Assembly: GCA_945632055.1 (NCBI GenBank)
Contig: CALZCU010000067.1
Coordinates: forward strand, 1 to 6,207
Reading direction: 5' to 3'
DNA from: an uncultured Ruminococcus sp.
GTDB lineage: Bacteria > Bacillota > Clostridia > Oscillospirales > Acutalibacteraceae
DNA length: 6,207 nucleotides
Positions 1-6,186 of the stretch are shown in pieces. Made by a program: the position numbers and the translations under genes. The stretch's first letter is position 1. Every line of letters begins with the position of its first letter. A model generated the notes under the pieces. The model did no database searches. It was not told the origin of the DNA and was given only the letters and a program-made list of their open reading frames with translations.

Positions 1-1
1 G

Positions 2-1066
2 CTGGTGATGACCTTTACTCAGGTGAGGTTTGACCACAACAGATTAAGGCTTGACGGATTTTATATGGAAGAAAAGGACTCGCTTGATGTTGTTCTGCTC
101 GGTGCAAGCGAGGTTTACACTGCGTTTTCGTCTGCGCTTGCGTATGATGAATACGGCTTTACAAGCTATCCCTTTGCGACAGAGGCAAACTGCATTGATT
201 TGTTTGAGTCGCAGATAAAGGAGATAAACAGCAGGCAGAAGCCAAAGGTTATTCTGATTGAAATGAACGGTGCGCTGTATAACGACAGTAATAAGGAAAA
301 AGATGTCAAGCTCCGCCGTTATACCGACAGTATGCCGTATTCGCAGAATAAGGTGGATACAATAAACAGCTTTGGCAATGAAGAGGACAAGCTGAGCTAT
401 TATTTTCCTTGGCTTATGTACCACGGAAGTCCGAGCGCAATCGGCAGATTTCCCGACGGAATTTCGCTGTATTTAAGGGGAAATTCCAGCCTGAAAGGTG
501 TGTCCGTCAAGCTGGAGGAAACAAAGCTCAGCGGAAAAATCAAAGATGTTCAGGGCGATAACTCAAAAAAGGCACTGCCCGAAAAAGTTGAGAAAAAGCT
601 GAGGAGCTTTTTGCAGCACTGCAAGGACAACGGGTACGACAACATTGTGTTTGCAAAATTTCCTCACCGCATCACAACAAGGAAATTCTACAACCGTTTC
701 CAGATGGGCAATACTATGGCTGATATTGTCAGGGAATACGGCTTTGATTATCTGAATTTTGAGAACGACTATAAGGACATCGGGCTTGATTTCAATGAGG
801 ACTACTACAACGACGACCATATGAACATTTACGGTCAGCAGAAGTTTACAAAGTACTTAGGCAAGGTGCTAACCGAAAAATACGGCGTTGAAAAAAGTAA
901 GCTTTCCGAGGAAAACAAGGCTCGCTGGGACAAGAGCGGCGAGTACATTCACCTGTATTATGATTATTATGAGCAGTGCAAGAGGAACGGAAAGGTTATT
1001 CCGATGTACGAAACTCACGGTGTAATGTTCAGGCTTGATGAAATGTACGCAAAGAAAAATTCATAA
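2..1066 (+). CDS. SGNH/GDSL-family hydrolase, DltD/AlgX-like (5' partial)
   Basis: The reading frame is open to the left edge, so this is the C-terminal part of a longer protein. GTG at 5 and ATG at 8 have no visible ribosome site. Residues below count from the GTG at 5. The block LDVVLLGASEVYTAF (residues 27-41) has the form of an SGNH block I, with Ser35 as candidate nucleophile. A second beta strand, PKVILIEMNG, follows at 80-89. Near the C-terminus NDDHMNIYGQQKFTKYL (269-285) fits the D-x-x-H-type catalytic block, with His272 and Asp270/Asp271. From family knowledge, proteins of this pattern usually start with one membrane helix, which would lie outside the window, and often sit beside MBOAT O-acyltransferases that modify surface polysaccharides. 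No such partner is visible here, so that role is inference. The final 50 residues are rich in Tyr, Lys and Glu. Tandem TAA stops (1064-1069) end the gene. Family assignment is fairly sure; substrate is unknown. Confidence 0.75.
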   Translation: MVMTFTQVRFDHNRLRLDGFYMEEKDSLDVVLLGASEVYTAFSSALAYDEYGFTSYPFATEANCIDLFESQIKEINSRQKPKVILIEMNGALYNDSNKEKDVKLRRYTDSMPYSQNKVDTINSFGNEEDKLSYYFPWLMYHGSPSAIGRFPDGISLYLRGNSSLKGVSVKLEETKLSGKIKDVQGDNSKKALPEKVEKKLRSFLQHCKDNGYDNIVFAKFPHRITTRKFYNRFQMGNTMADIVREYGFDYLNFENDYKDIGLDFNEDYYNDDHMNIYGQQKFTKYLGKVLTEKYGVEKSKLSEENKARWDKSGEYIHLYYDYYEQCKRNGKVIPMYETHGVMFRLDEMYAKKNS

Positions 1067-1082
1067 TAACGCATAATCATTA

Positions 1083-1108
1083 TAAAATAAAAAGTCGAGT
1101 GCCTCGAC
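1083..1108 (-). terminator. Second (distal) minus-strand intrinsic terminator
   Basis: Read on the minus strand, the perfect 6-bp stem GTCGAG/CTCGAC (1108-1103 with 1099-1094) and its 3-nt loop are followed at once by a T-rich run, TTTTTATTTTAT (1093-1082). This is the layout of a Rho-independent terminator for leftward transcription. In the plus direction no T-run follows the stem, so it would not stop the SGNH transcript. It lies about 75 bp beyond the first terminator after fba. It is either a back-up or the end of a separate short transcript. Confidence 0.6.
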
Positions 1109-1180
1109 ACGCAATTCGAGCAGACAGGTTGATAGTATCAAGTCTTCTCTGCCCGACTGTTTTCGAGCAATTTCCTATAA
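1109..1180 (-). other. Structured non-coding segment between two minus-strand terminators; possible small RNA or fba 3' UTR
   Basis: No convincing coding frame is present. In the minus-strand RNA an outer stem CGGGCAGA/TCTGCTCG (1155-1148 with 1124-1117, one G-U pair) encloses an inner stem TTGAT/ATCAA (1141-1137 with 1133-1129). In the plus-strand RNA the G-U pair becomes an A-C mismatch, so the fold favours a minus-strand transcript. TTCGAGCA occurs twice as a direct repeat on the plus strand (1115-1122 and 1162-1169). The stretch 1145-1165 is identical over 21 bases to part of the downstream lipoprotein gene at 4351-4371. No clear promoter of its own was found on either strand, so a transcript would have to come from fba read-through or processing. 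Expression is not shown by the sequence. Confidence 0.3.
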
Positions 1181-1182
1181 AG

Positions 1183-1225
1183 TAAAAACAGGTCGGTGTT
1201 CCGCATTTCTGCGAGATACCGACCT
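1183..1225 (-). terminator. fba intrinsic terminator
   Basis: Read on the minus strand, AGGTCGGT (1225-1218) pairs with ACCGACCT (1197-1190). Inside it a second stem CGCA/TGCG is closed by a GAAA tetraloop (1213-1202). The T-run TGTTTTTACTTT follows. It begins 33 bp after the fba stop codon and is the natural end of the aldolase transcript. In the plus direction only a weak TTATTTAT follows the stem, so termination from the left-hand gene is doubtful. Confidence 0.85.
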
Positions 1226-1257
1226 TGAATTATTTATAAAGCTTAAGCAATAATAGA

Positions 1258-2124
1258 TTAAGCCTTGCCTACAGAACCGAAAAGCTCCATCTTTTCTTTT
1301 ACTGTAGCCTTGATTGCCTCTGCGCCGGGAGCGAGAAGCTTTCTGGGGTCAAAGCCCTTGCCCTGAAGATCCTTGCCTGCTTCGATATACTCTCTTGTAG
1401 CGGCAGCAAATGAAAGCTGGCACTCTGTGTTTACATTGATTTTTGAAACGCCGAGAGAGATTGCCTTTTTAATCATATCAGCAGGAATACCTGTGCCGCC
1501 GTGGAGAACGAGGGGCATATCGCCTGTGAGCTGCTGAATAGCGTCAAGAGTTTCAAAGCTTAAGCCCTGCCAATTTTCGGGATACTTGCCGTGAATGTTG
1601 CCGATACCTGCGGCAAGCATTGTAACGCCGAGGTCTGCAATCATTTTGCACTCTGCGGGATCTGCACATTCGCCTGCACCGACAACGCCGTCTTCCTCGC
1701 CGCCGATTGAGCCAACCTCAGCCTCAAGTGAAAGGCCAAGCTCTTCACAGGTTGCAACAAGCTCTTTTGTCTTTGCGATGTTTTCCTCAATCGGATAGTG
1801 TGAGCCGTCGAACATTACTGAGCTGAATCCTGCTGCGATGCAAGCCTTTGCGCCTTCGTATGAGCCGTGGTCGAGGTGAAGTGCAACGGGAACTGTGATG
1901 TTAAGCTCCTCAAGCATACCGTTAACCATACCTACAACAGTCTTGTAGCCGCACATATATTTGCCTGCGCCCTCTGACACACCGAGGATAACAGGTGAGT
2001 TAAGCTCCTGAGCTGTTAAAAGAATTGACTTTGTCCATTCAAGGTTGTTGATGTTGAACTGACCTACTGCATAGTGGCCTGCTTTTGCTTTTGTAAGCAT
2101 TTCTTTAGCGTTTACTAATGGCAT
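1258..2124 (-). CDS. fba: Class II fructose-1,6-bisphosphate aldolase
   Basis: The 288-residue cytosolic enzyme cleaves fructose 1,6-bisphosphate into dihydroxyacetone phosphate and glyceraldehyde 3-phosphate, and runs in reverse in gluconeogenesis. Class II hallmarks are all visible: ALHLDHG (81-87) with catalytic Asp85 and zinc ligand His86; the EAEVGSIGGEED block (134-145); GNIHGKYP (175-182) with zinc ligand His178; LHGGTG (207-212) with zinc ligand His208; and KINVNTE (228-234), which binds phosphate. Length matches the short Bacillus-type family (about 285 residues). The start is set by AAGGAAG (2137-2131) six bases before ATG 2124. An in-frame ATG at 2196 overlaps the -10 box and would add 24 residues foreign to the family. 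The gene stands alone, convergent with the SGNH gene and divergent from the htrA-like gene. A related ketose-bisphosphate aldolase (tagatose type) is the only alternative, and FBP fits better as a lone housekeeping gene. Confidence 0.95.
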   Translation of the reverse strand: MPLVNAKEMLTKAKAGHYAVGQFNINNLEWTKSILLTAQELNSPVILGVSEGAGKYMCGYKTVVGMVNGMLEELNITVPVALHLDHGSYEGAKACIAAGFSSVMFDGSHYPIEENIAKTKELVATCEELGLSLEAEVGSIGGEEDGVVGAGECADPAECKMIADLGVTMLAAGIGNIHGKYPENWQGLSFETLDAIQQLTGDMPLVLHGGTGIPADMIKKAISLGVSKINVNTECQLSFAAATREYIEAGKDLQGKGFDPRKLLAPGAEAIKATVKEKMELFGSVGKA

Positions 2125-2187
2125 TTTAATCTTCCTTTTTGTAATAAATTTCAGCAGGAAACCTTCTTTTTCTGCCGATGCACATAT

Positions 2188-2216
2188 ATTATACAATAAA
2201 ATTTTTTAAATATAAA
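2188..2216 (-). promoter_or_regulatory. fba promoter (sigma-A type)
   Basis: On the minus strand a perfect TATAAT (2193-2188) is preceded, after a 17-bp spacer, by TTTATA (2216-2211, four of six matches to TTGACA). Transcription should start near 2181, giving a leader of about 57 nt. The leader contains a small hairpin: GCAGAAA at 2175-2169 pairs with TTTCCTGC at 2161-2154, with one bulged C. Position and quality fit a well-expressed glycolytic gene. Confidence 0.7.
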
Positions 2217-2225
2217 GCCTTTTGC

Positions 2226-2264
2226 GAAAACTTTTTGATAATTTTTTAACAATTCAAAGTTTTC
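2226..2264. repeat. Imperfect palindrome between the divergent fba and htrA promoters
   Basis: GAAAACTTT (2226-2234) and AAAGTTTTC (2256-2264) are perfect 9-bp inverted arms. Inside them TTG/CAA (2235-2237 with 2250-2252) and TAA/TTA (2239-2241 with 2246-2248) extend the symmetry, with a 3-nt bulge (2253-2255), one mismatch and a TTTT centre. It sits upstream of both -35 boxes, so it is probably not transcribed from either promoter. A shared regulator-binding site is a reasonable reading. It does not match the CIRCE heat-shock operator, and no regulator can be named. Confidence 0.4.
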
Positions 2265-2287
2265 AGAATCCTTGTTACCTTACTTTA

Positions 2288-2316
2288 TTGCTTTTACAGT
2301 TCTTTCGTTGTATAAT
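2288..2316 (+). promoter_or_regulatory. htrA-like gene promoter (sigma-A type)
   Basis: A perfect TATAAT (2311-2316) stands 17 bp after TTGCTT (2288-2293), which matches only TTG of the -35 consensus. Such a weak -35 often goes with activator dependence or modest basal expression. Transcription would start near 2323, leaving a leader of about 109 nt before the chosen ATG at 2432. No riboswitch or clear hairpin was seen in that leader. Confidence 0.6.
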
Positions 2317-2431
2317 TAAAACAATATATTGAGTGATAAATATGCAAACAAAAGAAGTCGTCACCCTAAGAATTTCTCTGTTCCCTACATTTCTTTATCT
2401 TACAACATTTTGTGAAAGAGGAGATTTATAT

Positions 2432-4102
2432 ATGGAAGAAAACCGCTTTGAAAACGGATTTTACGGTGCAGAGCCGCAAAAGCCCTTTACAGATAAAACA
2501 AATCCCGAAATGAATATGCAGTCTGACAATGCTCCGGCTGAGGTGCAGGAGCAGACCTCGGCTCAAAGTGAACAGCCGCCCTCTGCACAGCAAGGCTCAT
2601 ATGAGCCTGAGCCTGTATTTGAAGCTCAGCAGACTGCGCCGCAGCAGGGCGAATGTTCGTATAACACAGCTTCTGCGCAGAACAGAGAGCCTGTTCAGGG
2701 CGGATTTACAGCTCAGCAGTTCGGATATTACAATCCTCAGAATAATTTTAATCCGCAGAACAATCCGCAGAATAATTATGCTCCGAACAGCTTTCAAAAT
2801 AATTATTCCCCGAATTTTCAAACCAATTACTGCAATCAGAATTATCCGCCCTATCCGCCAATGGCTTCCGTGCCTGTTCAGCAGTCAAAAAGCAAGCCCG
2901 GAGCAGGGTTGATAATTATTATTTCAATGCTTTGCCTTCTGCTTGTCGGAAGTATTGCAGGTATGTGGTTTTATATCGCAACAAATCAAAGCAAAAGCAG
3001 TTCGGAAAATAAATACAGCTTTTCAATACCCGATAAAGGCTACACACTGCCGCAGATTCAGCCTGCTACTGCTCCTGCTTCGGAGCATAAGGAGTCGGAC
3101 TTCAGCGACAAGGCAAATCCCGACTACAAGGGCATTGAGCTTAAGGGCAAGCCGAAGGATGCCGACAGCAACAAGGACTATGACGCCGAGTATGCTTTTT
3201 CGGCGGTGTCCGATTCGGTAGTAGGAGTTGTAGGCTACAAGGGCGAGGTTACAACCGTTGAGAACAGCTCCACACAGGGAAGCGGAATAATAATCTCCTC
3301 TGACGGCTTTGTTGTCACAAATGCTCATGTTATCGACAACAGCAAAACAAAGTATGCCTTGCAGGTTGTCACACCTGACGGAAAAACCTACAAGGCCGGC
3401 GTAGTCGGCTACGATTCGAGAACTGATATTGCCGTACTCAAGATGGAGGACGCAAAGAACCTCAAGGCGGCAACCTTTGGCGACTCCGATAAGCTGGAGC
3501 TTGGCGAGGACATTATTGTTGTCGGCAACCCCGGAGGTCTTGACTATCAGAACTCAATTACAAAGGGAGTTGTGTCGGCAACCGACAGAAAAATGTCGTC
3601 GACAAGTCTGGTGAAGTATATTCAGACCGACGCCGCAATCAATCCGGGAAATTCGGGAGGTCCGATTGTAAACCTCTACGGTCAGGTTGTGGGAATTGCC
3701 ACATCAAAAATCGTTTCCGAAAAATTCGAGGGTATGGGCTTTGCCATTCCGTCTGCATTTGCAAAGGACATTATCGACACCCTTATGAGAAAGGGTTATG
3801 TTGAGGGCAGAGTGAAAATCGGAATCACAGGAAGTAATGTCAGCGCAAGCGTTGCGTCTGCCTACGGTATTCCGCAGGGCATATTGATTGACGAAATCAC
3901 AAAGGGAGGTCCCTGTGACGGAACTTCGTTGAAGTCGGGCGACATAATTACAGGCGCAGACGGCAAAACAGTCAAAAGCTTCAGCGAATTTTTTGAGCTG
4001 CTCGAAACAAAAAAGCCGGGCGATAAGCTGGTGATTGAGTATTACAGAACAGAGGACGATACAACAGGTAAGTCTGAGGTAACGCTCACCGAGGATAAGT
4101 AA
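2432..4102 (+). CDS. HtrA/DegP-family membrane-anchored serine protease with PDZ domain
   Basis: The 556-residue trypsin-like protease probably degrades or refolds damaged proteins outside the membrane. Residues 1-157 form a Gln/Asn/Pro/Tyr-rich, disordered-looking cytoplasmic tail with NPQNN units at 101-105, 107-111 and 111-115. One membrane helix follows (about 159-183), then a Ser/Lys-rich linker. The protease domain (about 255-455) carries His299 in TNAHVID, Asp332 in TDIAVLK and Ser408 in GNSGGP, so the triad is complete. A single C-terminal PDZ domain (about 462-553) should bind substrate tails. Firmicutes HtrA/HtrB/YyxA share this order but usually have a shorter tail; B. subtilis HtrA is about 450 residues. 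The start is fixed by AGAGGAG (2417-2423), eight bases before ATG 2432. The frame stays open upstream to a GTG at 2333, which lacks a good ribosome site and would lie about 10 nt from the predicted transcript start. The lipoprotein gene follows after 25 bp. The specific paralog (HtrA, HtrB or YyxA) cannot be decided. Confidence 0.93.
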   Translation: MEENRFENGFYGAEPQKPFTDKTNPEMNMQSDNAPAEVQEQTSAQSEQPPSAQQGSYEPEPVFEAQQTAPQQGECSYNTASAQNREPVQGGFTAQQFGYYNPQNNFNPQNNPQNNYAPNSFQNNYSPNFQTNYCNQNYPPYPPMASVPVQQSKSKPGAGLIIIISMLCLLLVGSIAGMWFYIATNQSKSSSENKYSFSIPDKGYTLPQIQPATAPASEHKESDFSDKANPDYKGIELKGKPKDADSNKDYDAEYAFSAVSDSVVGVVGYKGEVTTVENSSTQGSGIIISSDGFVVTNAHVIDNSKTKYALQVVTPDGKTYKAGVVGYDSRTDIAVLKMEDAKNLKAATFGDSDKLELGEDIIVVGNPGGLDYQNSITKGVVSATDRKMSSTSLVKYIQTDAAINPGNSGGPIVNLYGQVVGIATSKIVSEKFEGMGFAIPSAFAKDIIDTLMRKGYVEGRVKIGITGSNVSASVASAYGIPQGILIDEITKGGPCDGTSLKSGDIITGADGKTVKSFSEFFELLETKKPGDKLVIEYYRTEDDTTGKSEVTLTEDK

Positions 4103-4127
4103 ATCTATCTGACCAAGGGATGATTTT

Positions 4128-5174
4128 ATGAAAAAACTGCTTTCAATTCTGCTTTCTGCAATTATTGCGTCTGCCGTTTTATTCAGCGGATGCGGTCAGC
4201 AGGAGCAGACATCTTCAACAAGCTCTGTGCAGACAGAGCCGACAGAGCAGACCACTGATGTTGAAGCGGAGGAAAGCTCGATTTATTCAGACTCGGAGAA
4301 TTGGGCGTATTATGAAAATGAGCAAAACGGCAAAAAGGCTGATGTGTTCTTTCTCTGCCCGACTGTTTTCGGCGGCAGTGCCGACGAGATGAATATGTCG
4401 CTGGATGATAAGGCAACAAAGGCAAATTTCCTCGGTGCAACGAATATGGAAAAGGGAATTTATGACGGTGAGTGCCGATTTTTTGCGCCTTACTACAGGC
4501 AAATCGGACTGAGCGTTTATGCAATGGACGAAGCCGTTTGCAGTGAACAGCTTGACAAGGCATTTGCCGATGTAAAAGAGGCATTTGAATATTATATGAA
4601 GCACTGCAACAACGGCAGACCGATTATAATTGCAGGCTTTTCACAGGGTGCGGATATGAGCATAAGGCTTATCAAGGAGTGCTTTGCAGACGAGAGCCGA
4701 CAAAAACTGCTTGTTGCCTGCTACGCAATTGGCTGGAGATTGACCGAGGAGGAAACCTCTGCTTATCCTCAGCTTAAGGCGGCGCAGGGAGAAAGCGACA
4801 CGGGAGTTGTAATTTCATTTAATACCGAAGCCGAGAGTGTAAATTCCTCTCTGCTTGTGCCGAGCGGAACAAAAACTCTTTCAATCAATCCGCTCAATTG
4901 GAAAACCGATTCAACTCCTGCCGACAAAAGCGAAAATCTCGGTGCCTGCTTTACGGACTACAGCGGAAATATTACAAAGGAGATTAACAATCTGACGGGC
5001 GCATACATCGAAAAGACAAGAGGAACTCTCAAGGTGACCGATATTTCTGCCAAGGACTATCCTCCTTCAATTGATATTATGGGCGAGGGAGTTTACCATA
5101 TTTATGATTATCAGTTCTTCTACAGAAATCTTGAAAAAAATGTAAAAACCCGTCTTAATGCCTACCTGAGCTGA
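4128..5174 (+). CDS. DUF3089-like alpha/beta-hydrolase lipoprotein
   Basis: The 348-residue protein starts with a lipoprotein signal: MKKL, a hydrophobic core, and the lipobox FSGC with Cys22 as the lipidated residue. It should be anchored on the outer face of the membrane. A Ser/Thr/Gln/Glu-rich linker (23-55) follows. The body shows the pattern of DUF3089 (PF11288): ADVFFLCPTVFGG (71-83), RFFAPYYRQ (117-125), DVKEAFEYYMKH (148-159), and the nucleophile elbow IIAGFSQGAD (167-176) with Ser172. LSINPLNWKTD (251-261) and YHIYDYQFFYRNL (323-335), with His324 as candidate catalytic histidine, complete it. The acid residue could not be assigned. This family is predicted to hydrolyse esters or acyl groups; no substrate is known to me. 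ATG 4128 has AAGGGATGA (4115-4123) just upstream. Only 25 bp separate it from the htrA-like stop and no terminator or promoter lies between, so co-transcription is likely. Bases 4351-4371 are duplicated in the intergenic region at 1145-1165. Confidence 0.85.
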   Translation: MKKLLSILLSAIIASAVLFSGCGQQEQTSSTSSVQTEPTEQTTDVEAEESSIYSDSENWAYYENEQNGKKADVFFLCPTVFGGSADEMNMSLDDKATKANFLGATNMEKGIYDGECRFFAPYYRQIGLSVYAMDEAVCSEQLDKAFADVKEAFEYYMKHCNNGRPIIIAGFSQGADMSIRLIKECFADESRQKLLVACYAIGWRLTEEETSAYPQLKAAQGESDTGVVISFNTEAESVNSSLLVPSGTKTLSINPLNWKTDSTPADKSENLGACFTDYSGNITKEINNLTGAYIEKTRGTLKVTDISAKDYPPSIDIMGEGVYHIYDYQFFYRNLEKNVKTRLNAYLS

Positions 5175-5197
5175 CAGGGAGTGCGGTAACGGTAAAA

Positions 5198-5239
5198 GGG
5201 CAATTTGTATGATTATAAGCAATAAAGTTGAAATTTCCC
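5198..5239. repeat. Interrupted inverted repeat overlapping the HAD gene -35 box
   Basis: GGGCAATTT (5198-5206) and AAATTTCCC (5231-5239) are inverted copies with one mismatch, 24 bp apart. The right arm overlaps the -35 box at 5228-5233. It could be an operator for the HAD gene or a weak 3' hairpin for the lipoprotein transcript. No T-run follows, so a classic terminator is unlikely. Chance is also possible in AT-rich DNA. Confidence 0.25.
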
Positions 5240-5256
5240 GATAAGTATGATATAGT
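5228..5256 (+). promoter_or_regulatory. HAD-phosphatase gene promoter with extended -10
   Basis: TTGAAA (5228-5233, five of six to consensus) is followed by a 17-bp spacer and TATAGT (5251-5256, five of six). TG at 5248-5249 makes an extended -10. The start of transcription should be near 5263, about 26 nt before the ATG. The ribosome site AAAGGTGA (5277-5284) lies inside that short leader. This supports separate transcription of the HAD gene, although no terminator was found after the lipoprotein gene. Confidence 0.75.
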
Positions 5257-5288
5257 GATACTGTTAAGAAAAGACCAAAGGTGAAAAT

Positions 5289-6098
5289 ATGAATTACAAG
5301 CTAATTGCACTCGATATTGACGGCACTCTGACCAACTCAAAAAAGGAGATTACACCGCGCACAAGGTTCGCCTTGCTTGAAGCGCAGAAGCAGGGCAAAA
5401 AAATTGTTCTTGCTTCGGGCAGACACCCGATAGGTATTTATCCGATTGCAAGGGATTTGATGCTCGACCGCTTCGGCGGATATATTATGGCATTCAACGG
5501 CGGAAAGATAATCAACTGTGAAACAGGCGAAACCGTTGTAAGCAAGCTTTTTCCGCCCGAGTACCTGCCCGATATTGTCGGAGTTCTTAAGGAATCGAAC
5601 ATAACGATAAACACCTACGACAACAAGCGCATTATCTCGGACAGAAAGGTGAACGACTACACCTATATCGAGCGTGATATACTGAAAACAGAAATGGTGG
5701 TTGTTGATGATTTCGTTTCGGCGGTTAAGTCGGACATCAATAAAATTCTGCTTGCAGGCGAGCCTGACGAGCTTGACCGCTATCAGGAGCTTTTGTCAAA
5801 GAGATATGACGGTTTGCTTGATGTTTATAAAAGCGCACCGTATTTTCTTGAGATTATGCCCTTTGGCGTTACAAAAGGATCTATGCTTCCGCTGTTACTG
5901 CAAAAGCTGAACATCAGACGAGAGGAGCTTGCCGCATTCGGGGATAATTACAACGATATGACAATGATTGGCTATGCAGGCTTCGGCGTTGCAATGGCAA
6001 ACGGCGAACCAGATGTCAAGAAAATTTCCGACTATGTCTGTGAGAGCAATGACGACGACGGAATCGCAAAGACATTTGATAAATTCATTCTAAGATAA
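5289..6098 (+). CDS. Cof-type HAD-IIB family phosphatase
   Basis: The 269-residue cytosolic phosphohydrolase is of the haloacid dehalogenase superfamily, Cof/YidA group. Motif I is ALDIDGTL (7-14), with Asp9 as the phospho-accepting nucleophile and Asp11 as the acid/base. Motif II is LASGR (41-45) with Ser43. Motif III is the lysine in VTKGSML (Lys196). Motif IV is AFGDNYNDMTMI (216-227), where Asp219 and Asp223 hold magnesium. The segment between motifs II and III (about 80-185) is the C2-type cap that sets substrate choice. Members dephosphorylate sugar phosphates, flavin or pyridoxal phosphates with broad specificity, so the substrate cannot be read from sequence. Length fits the family (about 260-290) and all key residues are present. 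ATG 5289 follows AGGTG (5279-5283) by five bases. The gene has its own promoter, so a functional link with the upstream pair is not implied. Confidence 0.93.
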   Translation: MNYKLIALDIDGTLTNSKKEITPRTRFALLEAQKQGKKIVLASGRHPIGIYPIARDLMLDRFGGYIMAFNGGKIINCETGETVVSKLFPPEYLPDIVGVLKESNITINTYDNKRIISDRKVNDYTYIERDILKTEMVVVDDFVSAVKSDINKILLAGEPDELDRYQELLSKRYDGLLDVYKSAPYFLEIMPFGVTKGSMLPLLLQKLNIRREELAAFGDNYNDMTMIGYAGFGVAMANGEPDVKKISDYVCESNDDDGIAKTFDKFILR

Positions 6099-6186
6099 AT
6101 TCAGAAGACGGCACAGTCCGCCTTTCAGGCTGTAGAAAAACTCAGATAGCCTGCAAATATAAGATTAATAACAACAATACTTTGCT

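Noticed and set aside
1111..1185. Degenerate coding relic of a DUF3089 gene in the intergenic region
   Set aside because: One plus-strand frame reads LLCPTVFEQF around the 21-bp repeat, but similarity to the lipoprotein ends sharply at both edges, so a gene relic is not supported beyond those 21 bases. It stays only as an alternative explanation.
2125..2196. Longer aldolase start at ATG 2196
   Set aside because: The extra 24 residues do not fit the family, the ATG overlaps the -10 box of the fba promoter, and a good ribosome site precedes ATG 2124.
2226..2264. CIRCE or another named heat-shock operator upstream of the htrA-like gene
   Set aside because: The arms GAAAACTTT/AAAGTTTTC do not match the CIRCE arms TTAGCACTC/GAGTGCTAA, and no CtsR-type heptad repeat was seen.
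2333..2431. 33-residue N-terminal extension of the HtrA-like protein from GTG 2333
   Set aside because: The frame is open, but no good ribosome site is present, the GTG is about 10 nt from the predicted transcript start, and ATG 2432 has AGAGGAG at ideal spacing.
4183..4604. Minus-strand reading frames opposite the lipoprotein gene
   Set aside because: They are shadows of the well-supported plus-strand gene: Arg/His/Cys-rich or hydrophobic by frame effect, with no family pattern. The same holds for frames opposite or within the SGNH, fba, htrA and HAD genes.
6126..6153. Terminator for the HAD gene
   Set aside because: CAGGCT/AGCCTG can pair, but the loop is 16 nt and no T-run follows on the plus strand; the flanking DNA is not terminator-like.
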